NCBI GenBank assembly: GCA_964577275.1
Contig: CAZNYR010000010.1
Location: 1-58,450, forward strand
DNA from: UBA2561 sp964577275
GTDB taxonomy: Bacteria; Bacteroidota; Bacteroidia; Cytophagales; Thermoflexibacteraceae
Reading direction: 5' to 3'
DNA length: 58,450 nucleotides
Position 1 is the stretch's first letter; each line of letters opens with the position of its first letter. The position numbers and the translations under genes are program-made. Below are positions 26,937-35,653 of the stretch, piece after piece. The notes beneath the pieces are model-generated. The model saw nothing but the letters and a program-made list of their open reading frames with translations, ran no database searches and was not told the DNA's origin.

Positions 26937-27605
26937 ATGCCAGAAGTATTACTCCAAATTGACGAAGCGCACGATTTTTCTGAATTTTACGAGTTAATTC
27001 AGTCGATGAATTATGTAAAACAAAAGAAGATTAGATTTGCCGCTAATAGTACCTTAGCGGATATTTTAGCGTATTTTCCTGTGGATAAATTGTGGACTTA
27101 CGAGGAGGTTTGTGCGGTTTTTCCGCCTGAAAGTCGATTAGAAATTATCAATCAAAAAATTCAGCTTATGCCTGCGCCAAGCATCAAACATCAGAGTATT
27201 CTTAAAAAATTGGTTCGTGAAATGGATACGTTTGTAGAAGCCAATAATTCAGGAACATTATTTTTTGCACCTGTTGATGTTAAATTAGACGAAAAAAATG
27301 TTGTTCAGCCAGATGTGATTTTTGTATCCGATTTATCAAAAATCAAAGAAAATTATATCGAAGGCGCACCCGATTTGGCGGTAGAGGTTTATTCCAAAAA
27401 CAAAATGCAAGAATCGAAAAAAAAGGAACTGTACGCCAAGTCGGGCGTGGCAGAATATTGGGCAGTTGAGCCTGAAAAAGAGTCCGTTACGGTTAATATT
27501 TTGGAAAAACATCGCTACGAAATTTTTTCAAAAGCCCAAAAAGAAGGCTCGGTAATTTCTAAAGTTTTAGGAGGTTTCAAATTGAATATTAAAGGATTAT
27601 TTTAA
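26937..27605 (+). CDS. Uma2-family PD-(D/E)XK endonuclease-like protein, copy 1
   Basis: A 222-residue protein of the Uma2 (DUF820) family, whose members have a restriction-endonuclease-like fold and are often present in many copies. Family landmarks are WTYEEV (54-59), RLEIINQKIQLMPAPS (67-82, containing the first conserved Glu), PDVIFV (125-130) and PDLAVEVYSKN (145-155), then ELYAKSGVAEYWAVEP (165-180). The first 45 residues are an extra N-terminal segment. The substrate and role of Uma2 proteins are poorly defined. The encoded protein is identical to that of the next gene. Confidence 0.88.
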   Translation: MPEVLLQIDEAHDFSEFYELIQSMNYVKQKKIRFAANSTLADILAYFPVDKLWTYEEVCAVFPPESRLEIINQKIQLMPAPSIKHQSILKKLVREMDTFVEANNSGTLFFAPVDVKLDEKNVVQPDVIFVSDLSKIKENYIEGAPDLAVEVYSKNKMQESKKKELYAKSGVAEYWAVEPEKESVTVNILEKHRYEIFSKAQKEGSVISKVLGGFKLNIKGLF

Positions 27606-27614
27606 AAAAATGCA

Positions 27615-28283
27615 ATGCCAGAAGTATTACTCCAAATTGACGAAGCGCACGATTTTTCTGAATTTTACGAGTTAATTCAGTCGATGAATTATGTAAAACA
27701 AAAGAAGATTAGATTTGCCGCTAATAGTACCTTAGCGGATATTTTAGCGTATTTTCCTGTGGATAAATTGTGGACTTACGAGGAGGTTTGTGCGGTTTTT
27801 CCGCCTGAAAGTCGATTAGAAATTATCAATCAAAAAATTCAGCTTATGCCTGCGCCAAGCATCAAACATCAGAGTATTCTTAAAAAATTGGTTCGTGAAA
27901 TGGATACGTTTGTAGAAGCCAATAATTCAGGAACATTATTTTTTGCACCTGTTGATGTTAAATTAGACGAAAAAAATGTTGTTCAGCCAGATGTGATTTT
28001 TGTATCCGATTTATCAAAAATCAAAGAAAATTATATCGAAGGCGCACCCGATTTGGCGGTAGAGGTTTATTCCAAAAACAAAATGCAAGAATCGAAAAAA
28101 AAGGAACTGTACGCCAAGTCGGGCGTGGCAGAATATTGGGCAGTTGAGCCTGAAAAAGAGTCCGTTACGGTTAATATTTTGGAAAAACATCGCTACGAAA
28201 TTTTTTCAAAAGCCCAAAAAGAAGGCTCGGTAATTTCTAAAGTTTTGGGCGGTTTCAAATTGAATATTAAAGGATTATTTTAA
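27615..28283 (+). CDS. Uma2-family PD-(D/E)XK endonuclease-like protein, copy 2
   Basis: This gene encodes exactly the same 222 residues as the gene 9 bases upstream, including all Uma2 landmarks (PDVIFV at 125-130, PDLAVEVYSKN at 145-155). It has no promoter of its own in the 9-base spacer and must be read from the upstream transcript. Identity points to a very recent duplication or ongoing gene conversion. Whether both copies matter for dosage cannot be judged from sequence. Confidence 0.88.
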   Translation: MPEVLLQIDEAHDFSEFYELIQSMNYVKQKKIRFAANSTLADILAYFPVDKLWTYEEVCAVFPPESRLEIINQKIQLMPAPSIKHQSILKKLVREMDTFVEANNSGTLFFAPVDVKLDEKNVVQPDVIFVSDLSKIKENYIEGAPDLAVEVYSKNKMQESKKKELYAKSGVAEYWAVEPEKESVTVNILEKHRYEIFSKAQKEGSVISKVLGGFKLNIKGLF

Positions 28284-28633
28284 GAAATGGTTGTATCTAA
28301 AAATCGTATTCTTCAGAATCGAAATCAGAATCGAAATTAATTTATTTTTAGAATAAAATTAGTTTTGATTTTTTTGATGTCAAAAAATGAATATTGTTAT
28401 GATAAATAACCAATTCAAAATGTTGCCTTAAAAAAAGGTTTAAATTCACTAAAAATTCACTTTTTCGTCATTTTGTACCCTCAAATTAGCCCTTTGTAGC
28501 CCCAAATGTAAACTTCAAAAAAATTGACTTGAGGATAAGTTTAACGTACATTTCGGAAAACAAACAAAAATTTACACTGCTAAAACTTTGGCAAAACTAA
28601 CACACTTTTTTTTAAATCTCACGCTCAAATTTT
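28284..28633. other. Intergenic region before the chitinase gene
   Basis: About 350 bases without a credible gene. After the second Uma2 stop there is a short direct repeat (CAGAATCGAAAT twice, 28313-28336). A promoter-like pair sits at 28524-28554. A single half of the AACTTTG palindrome (AAACTTTGGCAAAAC, about 28582-28596) may be a decayed copy of that repeat family. Nothing else stands out. Confidence 0.5.
28524..28554 (+). promoter_or_regulatory. Putative promoter of the chitinase gene
   Basis: TTG at 28524-28526 is followed after 20 bases by TACATTTC at 28547-28554, one mismatch from the TAnnTTTG -7 box. It lies 80 bases before the first ATG. Confidence 0.4.
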
Positions 28634-31411
28634 ATGATGATGAACAAAACATTAACACGCTTCAAAAAAACTTGGATTGTCGGAAGTGTACTATTTTTTA
28701 TGACTTTCGGCGCATTTGCACAGTACGATTTCCCTGCTTGCGAAACTCCTTGGGATGAGGGTTCTGCGCCATATTTGCAGGGACAGAAGGTTAGTTATGA
28801 AGGCAAAAATTACGAAGCCAAATACTACACCACGACACCGCCCGGAGAAGGCGGCTGGCAGTTGCTGGGGGCTTGTGGCGATGGTAATTTGGGAGAGGCT
28901 TACACAGGCGAACAGCGGATTATTGGGTATTTGCCGACATGGCGAGATAATTATGACTTTTTCAATCCCGAATCGGTAACGCACGTAACGATTTCGTTTT
29001 TGCTATTCAAACAAAATAACAATGATTGGAATAGTGCTGATTTTGCTTCGTTGGCGTTCGACCCTTTTCACTATCAAAAAGTGGATTCTTTGTTATTTGA
29101 TTTGGATATTTTGGCTAAATCACACGCCAAAAATACCAAAGTGATGGTGGCTTTGGGCGGAGCTACTGATTTCGCTTTCATGTGGTTGATGCAGAAATAT
29201 TATAATAATGATGTGAAAATCAATGAATTAGCTGATTTGGTGGTGGCTTATGTCCATGAAAAAGGAATTGACGGCATTGACTTGGATTTGGAAGCGTGGT
29301 GGACTGACCCCGCCATTCAAGGGACAACTGACCAAGGCGGACGAGTACGGGGTGATAAATGGGGTGGCACGGATGAGGGCGCACATCCCGCAGGCATTGG
29401 ATTGACCAAATTTGCGAAGGCTTTGCGAGAAAAGATGCCCGATAAATTATTGTCGGCAGCGGTTTTTGGAACGGCTAATTATGCAAATAATTATGATGAT
29501 GAAATGGTACAATATCTTGATTGGTTGGGTTTGATGACCTATGATTTTTCGGGTTCTTGGGATAAATCGCCTTATGGTCCACATTCGGCGTTGTATAAAT
29601 TACCGACCAACACCTATCCCCATCAGTCGGCAGACCAGCCATTGTATTCGGTAGAGGATGCGCTTGAATATTGGATGGGATTAGCCGAGCCTGCATGGAA
29701 TCACGATGGCGGATTTAGTGTGCCACGCTCCAAGCTGTGTTTGGGTGTGCCTGCTTATGGCTATGATTTTGCCGAAAATAAGCCTGATGGCGGAAATGGT
29801 TTTTTGTTTGTGCCGTATCGAGAAATCGTAGAAACTTATCCGAATGCTGCGACCAGTTTTGACCCTTTGGAGCCAGCTCAATTAAGCGGGCATATTACAG
29901 AAAATGGACGAAATATTTATTATGATACGCCAAAAGCGGCGGATGCAAAAATGAAATATAGCCAAAATTTTGGACATCAAGGCGTAATTGTATGGGAAAT
30001 GTCGATGGATGCGGATTATCAGCATCCCGCCAGCATTTTCAGAGCATTAAACGAAGCCAAAGGCAATACAGGAACTGTGAATAATGCTCCGATTTCGAGT
30101 ATTGTTTCGCCAAATGACGGCGCAAGTTTTGAGGCAAATACAGACATTACAATTACTGCAACTGCCTCTGATTCAGATGGTTCGATTGCTGCCATCGAAT
30201 TTTATCTTGATGGACAAAAAGTAGGCGAAACTACCAATGCGCCTTATGAATTTGTGGCTACGGAATTGCCCGTGGGCGACCACCAGTTGCGAGTACGAGC
30301 CATTGATAATCAGGGAGCTACGGGAACTTCAGCCACGCATATTATTTCAATTACGGGCGGAACTACTCCAGTTGATAATGCACCAAGTATCAATTTTACT
30401 GTTCCAGCTCAAGAAGGAAGTATCATAACGCAAGCAACACTCTCAGCGGTTACTTTGATGGTTTCGGCAAGCGATGATAATGCCATTTCAAATGTTATTT
30501 TTAATGTGGATGGACAAAACATAACAGCCATCGAAAATGAAGGTATTTATTCAGTTTTATGGATTCCTTCGGCTTTTGGAGATTTCACAATTACGGCTAC
30601 GGCTACCGATAATGCCAACCAAACGGCTATTGCTTCGACTTCTGTAACTATTCTTCAGGAAGTTTCGACACCAACAAACGAAGTGCCAACCGTTTCATTA
30701 TCAGCGTCTAATACTTCCACCGAAATCAATACCAATATCATTTTGACTGCCACAGCTTCAGATACGGACGGCGCAATTTCGTTCGTTGTTTTCAAGGCAA
30801 ACGGAAACGTGATTGCCACAGATGATACCGCTCCGTATGTCATTTCTTGGACACCAACTTTGCCAATGAATTACGTCTTGGAGGCTGTCGCTACGGATGA
30901 TGATGATGCCAGCGCAACTTCCAGTTCGATAACAATTACGGCGACTGAACCCAATACAGACGGGAACGAGAGTTGTGAAAATATCCCTGATTATCAGACA
31001 TATCCAGCCATTTATAATCAAGGCGACCAAGTAATTTATAACGGTATTATTTACGAATCGCAGGTAAATTCCTTGTTCAACGTAACGCCCGGAAGTGGCG
31101 AACATTGGTGGAAAACAATCGGCTCGTGTACGGGGAGAGTCGAGTTCAAATTACTAAATAATAGTTTGACCGTTTATCCAAATCCAGCCACTGACCGAAG
31201 CACGATTCAAGTTCGATTGACCAGCGCATCTCATCTGAATATAGATTTGTTTAATGCGCTGGGACAAAAAATAACCCATGTCGCAACAGGACATTTCGAG
31301 GCGGGAGAACATACCTTCAGACTCAATAACACGGGATTAGCAAGTGGAATTTATGTCCTCAAAGTAAATACTGATGGACAAATTACAACACTCAAAATGA
31401 TTAAAAAATAG
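28634..31411 (+). CDS. Secreted multidomain GH18 chitinase with CBM5/12 modules and T9SS sorting domain
   Basis: A 925-residue enzyme; three consecutive ATGs (28634, 28637, 28640) could start it. After a signal peptide (about 1-29) comes a CBM5/12-like chitin-binding module (about 36-77, with GQKVSYEGKNYEAKYY). The GH18 barrel spans about 93-475 and holds the catalytic DGIDLDLE motif (about residue 214; the last Glu is the acid). Three Ig-like/Big domains follow (about 485-580, 585-680, 685-775), then a second CBM5/12 module (about 780-836, ending HWWKTIGSC) and a type IX secretion C-terminal domain (TVYPNPATD, then GIYVLKV). It should be exported by T9SS and attack chitin outside the cell. 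A strong terminator follows. Confidence 0.95.
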   Translation: MMMNKTLTRFKKTWIVGSVLFFMTFGAFAQYDFPACETPWDEGSAPYLQGQKVSYEGKNYEAKYYTTTPPGEGGWQLLGACGDGNLGEAYTGEQRIIGYLPTWRDNYDFFNPESVTHVTISFLLFKQNNNDWNSADFASLAFDPFHYQKVDSLLFDLDILAKSHAKNTKVMVALGGATDFAFMWLMQKYYNNDVKINELADLVVAYVHEKGIDGIDLDLEAWWTDPAIQGTTDQGGRVRGDKWGGTDEGAHPAGIGLTKFAKALREKMPDKLLSAAVFGTANYANNYDDEMVQYLDWLGLMTYDFSGSWDKSPYGPHSALYKLPTNTYPHQSADQPLYSVEDALEYWMGLAEPAWNHDGGFSVPRSKLCLGVPAYGYDFAENKPDGGNGFLFVPYREIVETYPNAATSFDPLEPAQLSGHITENGRNIYYDTPKAADAKMKYSQNFGHQGVIVWEMSMDADYQHPASIFRALNEAKGNTGTVNNAPISSIVSPNDGASFEANTDITITATASDSDGSIAAIEFYLDGQKVGETTNAPYEFVATELPVGDHQLRVRAIDNQGATGTSATHIISITGGTTPVDNAPSINFTVPAQEGSIITQATLSAVTLMVSASDDNAISNVIFNVDGQNITAIENEGIYSVLWIPSAFGDFTITATATDNANQTAIASTSVTILQEVSTPTNEVPTVSLSASNTSTEINTNIILTATASDTDGAISFVVFKANGNVIATDDTAPYVISWTPTLPMNYVLEAVATDDDDASATSSSITITATEPNTDGNESCENIPDYQTYPAIYNQGDQVIYNGIIYESQVNSLFNVTPGSGEHWWKTIGSCTGRVEFKLLNNSLTVYPNPATDRSTIQVRLTSASHLNIDLFNALGQKITHVATGHFEAGEHTFRLNNTGLASGIYVLKVNTDGQITTLKMIKK

Positions 31412-31460
31412 GGTGTATCATGTTAAAATAAAAATTATAGCTGGTTAAAAATGACAAAAA

Positions 31461-31489
31461 GCTATCTTCGTTTGAAGATAGCTTTTTTT
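31461..31489 (+). terminator. Intrinsic terminator of the chitinase gene
   Basis: GCTATCTTC (31461-31469) and GAAGATAGC (31474-31482) form a perfect 9-bp stem with a GTTT loop, followed by seven Ts. Preceding As extend the stem on the other side. Confidence 0.88.
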
Positions 31490-31502
31490 CGATTTGGGAA
31501 AC

Positions 31503-31532
31503 AAAAAAAGCCGTTTCGGATATTTCCGAAAC
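31503..31532 (-). terminator. Intrinsic terminator of the minus-strand HD/TonB operon
   Basis: On the minus strand GTTTCGGA/TCCGAAAC (arms 31513-31520 and 31525-31532, loop of 4) is followed by GGC and a run of seven Ts (31503-31509). It faces the chitinase terminator, and lies about 160 bases past the HD gene stop codon. Confidence 0.75.
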
Positions 31533-31693
31533 GACTCTCAAGCCCTCAAAACCAAATCATCTAAAAAATAAGGGCTTACTCAAATAATTTGTCAGTTGTT
31601 TTGTTTGAGTTCATGTAAAATTAAAATTTTTTGTACGAAAAGCACAATAAAATCTCGAAAAAATTATTACAAGTAGCTCAAACCAAATACGTT

Positions 31694-32254
31694 TTATGTC
31701 ATAAATTTCTGATAATCTGCAATTTTCTGCTTCAAACGAGTCGCCAAATACGAATTTCCGTCTTTGAGTTCCTCATAAATTAAGATAGCTTCCTGCCGAT
31801 AATTTACTATCTTATCATTTGTCCAATAAAATGGCGGTGCATACAAATTACAGATTCTGTCTGCCATTTTGACAGCCCAAATTTCCTGAGGTTGTTGCTT
31901 GATACGCTTTAGGCTGTCGAGCATCTGATTTTTTTTGCCTTCGAGCGTTTCATTTTTGGTCAAAGCGGATATACCTTGCGCTACTTTCTCGCCAAATCGT
32001 GCGCTGATTTCTGTGTAAGTTTGCCCCGTGTCTTCGAGCGTATCGTGCAAAATGGCACATTTTAGAGCCAAATTAGCATCCATATTGGGTGTTTCCTGAA
32101 TAGCGGTCAAGATTTCAAAGGCTACGCTGCCAATATGATTAACATATTCAATTTGTTCGTCTTGAGCGTGTCCCCCATATTTTTGACCATCATGTAACTT
32201 ACTGGCTAACAGCCAAATATCTTGCAGTTCGTCAATAGAATAACGTGTTTTCAT
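31694..32254 (-). CDS. HD-domain phosphohydrolase, small (p)ppGpp hydrolase-like (MESH1/SpoT-HD type)
   Basis: A 186-residue cytosolic protein made of a single HD domain. It follows the RelA/SpoT hydrolase pattern: an early His in YVNHIGSVA (about 38-46), CAILHDTLEDTG (about 67-78, the HD pair and ED), and VKMADRICNL near 127, equivalent to the (L/M)ADR-x-x-N motif of Rel/SpoT. No synthetase, TGS or ACT domain is present, so if it acts on alarmones it is a small hydrolase. It starts 18 bases after the macroglobulin-like gene and is probably the last gene of the TonB-receptor operon, an unexpected partner. Other nucleotide substrates are possible. Confidence 0.8.
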   Translation of the reverse strand: MKTRYSIDELQDIWLLASKLHDGQKYGGHAQDEQIEYVNHIGSVAFEILTAIQETPNMDANLALKCAILHDTLEDTGQTYTEISARFGEKVAQGISALTKNETLEGKKNQMLDSLKRIKQQPQEIWAVKMADRICNLYAPPFYWTNDKIVNYRQEAILIYEELKDGNSYLATRLKQKIADYQKFMT

Positions 32255-32272
32255 AGATTATTTTGGAAAATT

Positions 32273-34450
32273 TTATTTTACGGTAAACCAATAAGATTGA
32301 CTGACAATTTGTCCGTTTTCGGTCGTTCCCTCGACCCGAATTTCGTATTTTCCCGCAACTTCGGAGGTTTCAAATTGAAGCAATGTTTTATCCGTTTGCG
32401 TCCGTATATTCGGATTCCAATATAACAAATCTTGACGACATGGCGTGCGTTTATTTTTTATTGATGTAACAATTATTTCAGAAAGTCGATTCTGAATCGA
32501 AGTTAATTTTAATGTTTCGCCTAAAGGTCTGATGTTCAGCGCATTTTTCTGGAATGTAGTCAGCGATAGGATGCCATTAAAAAGGATTCCATCCATAAAA
32601 AAACGTTCATTGAGTACATCAATGCGCTTCACAGAAGCCGAAGGAATCGTTAAGATTTGTTCCGAATCGGTCAAGATTCCATCAATTAACAGCAAAACTG
32701 GCGCATCAATTTTATCGGTGTAATCAATATTTTTTGAATTGATTTTGAGATCAAAATTGCGTTTGTTTTTACTCACACTGACCTCTAAAACGTATTCAAT
32801 AAAAGTATCTCGAATACTTGGAAATCGAGTAAAATCATCTAAAAAATAGGTGGTAAATCCTGAAATTTTATCCGAAAAAATAGTTCCCTTTTCTATCTTA
32901 TCTGCCTGATAATAAGCATTTTGTATCTGATTATTGGTACTTCGCTCGATGATTTGCATGATGGATACCGAGTCCAAAAATAAAGGTAAATTGGGTAAAT
33001 CGGAATAATTGGAATAAAATTCTGGCTCAATTTTGATTCTGGACGAATAATTTGAGGAATCCATGACCGAAATTATCGCCTCTTCGCTCGCAAAATCAGG
33101 GTCGTAACGTATATAAAATTGACCACTCAAATCAATCGCAGAGGCAACAATTCCAGTTTGTATATCCTTGAAAGACAAGGCAATAGCTGTCGGTTTGTGG
33201 GGCTGCCACGCTACAATTTGTCCCTGAATGACACCATATTGATATTCAGGATAATGTTTAATCTTAGAAAGTGTATTAATGCGTTTGTGATGCCTCGAAG
33301 CTATCAAAATATTATCAATAAGCACTTTATCATACTTCCGAATTTTGGATAAATTTAAATCTGTTTCTAATTCAGAAAGCCACAAATAATCTTGCCATGA
33401 AGGCGCAATATTGTTTCCATAAGCACGCTTTATCGAAACCGAAATAGTTGCATCTTTTGGAATATCTAACTCGAACTTGACAAGTGAAGTTTTTGATTTT
33501 TCTGGTAATATTTTTTGATGAGTTTCCAAATCGCTATGCCAAAACAAACGTTCGTTTTCTATCTGATTATCAACGTTTAAGCGTACACCAAGCAAGCCAT
33601 TTGGCAAGTCATTTTTTGAAATTTGATGCGTGGCATTCAGGTCAGTTTTTAGCGTTTTTAGCGTTTGATTCGAGGCAAAAAGTTCGAGTTCGCCAGTTGT
33701 TTTTTTACTTTGATTTTGAAGCTGAATTTCAAACGTATTTTCTTTTTCGACTACCGTAATTTTAGATGCTTTTTCGGCTTTCGGGAGGTCAAAAAATTGA
33801 AAATTATGCTGATAATCTAACATGAGTCGATAATTCACAGCAGAGTCATAATTCAAATTAATTCGACAAAAACCAAATTCATCGAAGTTCAAATTTGATA
33901 AAACCACATCATTGATATTATTAATAATTTTTCCATGAATCTTTTGGGTTTGATAATTTTGAACCGAAATCAAAATTTGGTTGGATGTATTTTGCAAAAC
34001 TTGACCACTTTCGGGATAAAAATTAACCTTTAAATCATTGGTAATCAATGACTTATTTGGTTTTTTGTAAGGGTTAATTACTGTAATTGGTGTATGAAAA
34101 TACGCCTCAAAATTTCGCATCCAGCGGGTATAAGCTACCAAGTGATACGTTCCCGTAGGCAAATCGGCAGGCAGAAAAAATGAACCTGCACCTCGTCCAT
34201 TTTCCAACTTGACTTTGGTTTGGATGGCTGGCGAACCCTTTTGGTTCAATAATTCTACATAAACCAAACAGCTTAATTTAGATAAATTTCTACTTTTTTG
34301 GCTGTAAGAAAAAGCCGAAAAATGTAGATTTTCACCTACGATGACATCGGCACTATTGAGGTGCAAATACACTTGTTCTTGGTGCGTATTTTGCGCCTCT
34401 AAATAACTGAAAATCAAACAAATAAATGGTATTAATGTAATGTATTTCAT
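32273..34450 (-). CDS. Secreted macroglobulin (MG2)-like protein of a TonB/DUF4249 cluster
   Basis: A 725-residue protein with a signal peptide (1-19, ending YLEAQ). The opening QVYLHLNSADVIVGENLHFSAF is the MG2-type beta-sandwich start common in Bacteroidota proteins encoded beside DUF4249, followed by LPADLPTGTYHLVAYTRWM (about 93-111). The rest alternates predicted beta-strands, and a segment near residue 555-600 (VLLLIDGILTDSEQILTIP, then IKRIDVLNERFF-like VKRIDVL) resembles the plug domain of TonB receptors, a known feature of this family. It probably sits in the periplasm or at the outer membrane and cooperates with the receptor two genes upstream. Function unproven. Confidence 0.72.
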   Translation of the reverse strand: MKYITLIPFICLIFSYLEAQNTHQEQVYLHLNSADVIVGENLHFSAFSYSQKSRNLSKLSCLVYVELLNQKGSPAIQTKVKLENGRGAGSFFLPADLPTGTYHLVAYTRWMRNFEAYFHTPITVINPYKKPNKSLITNDLKVNFYPESGQVLQNTSNQILISVQNYQTQKIHGKIINNINDVVLSNLNFDEFGFCRINLNYDSAVNYRLMLDYQHNFQFFDLPKAEKASKITVVEKENTFEIQLQNQSKKTTGELELFASNQTLKTLKTDLNATHQISKNDLPNGLLGVRLNVDNQIENERLFWHSDLETHQKILPEKSKTSLVKFELDIPKDATISVSIKRAYGNNIAPSWQDYLWLSELETDLNLSKIRKYDKVLIDNILIASRHHKRINTLSKIKHYPEYQYGVIQGQIVAWQPHKPTAIALSFKDIQTGIVASAIDLSGQFYIRYDPDFASEEAIISVMDSSNYSSRIKIEPEFYSNYSDLPNLPLFLDSVSIMQIIERSTNNQIQNAYYQADKIEKGTIFSDKISGFTTYFLDDFTRFPSIRDTFIEYVLEVSVSKNKRNFDLKINSKNIDYTDKIDAPVLLLIDGILTDSEQILTIPSASVKRIDVLNERFFMDGILFNGILSLTTFQKNALNIRPLGETLKLTSIQNRLSEIIVTSIKNKRTPCRQDLLYWNPNIRTQTDKTLLQFETSEVAGKYEIRVEGTTENGQIVSQSYWFTVK

Positions 34451-34459
34451 GAGTAAAAT

Positions 34460-35647
34460 TTAATCCCAAAATTCAGGTTTTCGCAATTCGCCGCCATGTA
34501 CTCGACAATCCGAACACGAGTTGGCTATCACATCAAAAAATGCAACTCCGGGTGTATAATTAATAATTTCGTAATGCGGATAGCTTCGGGCATAAGTCCG
34601 AATATTGAATCGAAAACGACTATGTCCATAAAGTTGAGATGGCTCTTGAAGGCAATCGTATGGGAACTCTGCATCAGGCATATATCCTTGAGAAACAAAG
34701 ACATAGCGAGGAAAAAATTGGTATTCTTCCGCCACGCCAGCGACCTCAAAATACCCTAAAACTTTATAATTCAAATCGTTTGTTTTACTAATATTCCCCC
34801 GAACTGTGCCTTTTTGATGGTCAAAAAAACTGCCTCCAGTTTGATTATTATCTCTGAGCTTGGTGTAATATTCATAGGCTTGAGGCGAAATCGTATATTG
34901 ACGTACCTTTAAGGAATATTTGTAACGTAATTGCTCATCGCTTTCGCTGATAAAAAGTATGGGTTGTTCAGGAAGTTGATTGGCAATCAGTCCGCTGGTA
35001 GTTTCCAAAATAAACTGATTTGATGGATTTCTTTTGTAGCATAAGGATTTGTCCAAACCTATTTCGTAAGGCTCAATAGTTTCGAGTTCGGCATTCCATC
35101 GCCAGTTTGATGAAAATTGCACACGCTGTTCGTAATCTTCCTGATAATCAAACCGATAGAAAGATTCAGGTTCATGGTCATTTTGGGTCGAAATAAAAAA
35201 TTGGATGCCTTTTTCGATTTCTGCATTTTCGGTCGAAGGACGCTCAATATAAGTTCCGTACAATTTTTCGATAGTTGCCGAAGGGCGCAAAAGTTCTTTG
35301 GTCGAAGTAAATTCTTCGCCTTCTGGTGTCAAAATATGCAGTTGATACGTATTGCCCACTTTGCCCATGATATGGGGCGAAGTACGATAAATTCCGTCTT
35401 TATCTTCCTGAAAATCAATGATTTGACCTTCATTATCTTCAATCCAGACTTTTGCTGCGCTCACATGAATTTCCTCGCTTTGATTGAGCGGATGTGTGAA
35501 GGCTAATTTCACTTCGTGCGCCTTGCGTTCGTTCGTAAAACTGGCATCAATCGCCAAAGTCTGTTCACTGTCTTTGACCTCAAATTCAAAGGTTTCGATA
35601 CAGCCATTTAGCACGACTAAAAATAGGATAAAATAAAGTAATTTCAT
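34460..35647 (-). CDS. DUF4249 lipoprotein
   Basis: A 395-residue protein with a short lipoprotein signal (MKLLYFILFLVVLNGC, Cys16) and the DUF4249 opening IETFEFEVKDSEQTLAIDASF. The domain continues with KVWIEDNEGQIIDF and the TPEGEEFTSTKELL element that typifies the family. The C-terminus has four Cys (SCSDC and others). Members are outer-membrane-associated lipoproteins encoded next to TonB receptors in Bacteroidota; their biochemical role is unknown. It starts 6 bases after the receptor gene and ends 9 bases before the macroglobulin-like gene. Confidence 0.88.
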   Translation of the reverse strand: MKLLYFILFLVVLNGCIETFEFEVKDSEQTLAIDASFTNERKAHEVKLAFTHPLNQSEEIHVSAAKVWIEDNEGQIIDFQEDKDGIYRTSPHIMGKVGNTYQLHILTPEGEEFTSTKELLRPSATIEKLYGTYIERPSTENAEIEKGIQFFISTQNDHEPESFYRFDYQEDYEQRVQFSSNWRWNAELETIEPYEIGLDKSLCYKRNPSNQFILETTSGLIANQLPEQPILFISESDEQLRYKYSLKVRQYTISPQAYEYYTKLRDNNQTGGSFFDHQKGTVRGNISKTNDLNYKVLGYFEVAGVAEEYQFFPRYVFVSQGYMPDAEFPYDCLQEPSQLYGHSRFRFNIRTYARSYPHYEIINYTPGVAFFDVIANSCSDCRVHGGELRKPEFWD

Positions 35648-35653
35648 TTTTTA

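Larger units (their letters stand above)
26937..28283 (+). repeat. Near-perfect 678-base tandem duplication of the Uma2 gene
   Basis: The unit (669-base gene plus a 9-base spacer) occurs twice. The two proteins are identical. Near the 3' end I see two synonymous base differences (GTTTTAGGAGGT versus GTTTTGGGCGGT), which argue for a real duplication and against a simple assembly stutter. Sequence before the first ATG and after the second stop is not shared. Confidence 0.9.

Noticed and set aside
26937..28283. Uma2 duplication as a pure assembly artefact
   Set aside because: Two synonymous differences near the 3' end and a distinct spacer argue for a true second copy, though long reads would settle it.
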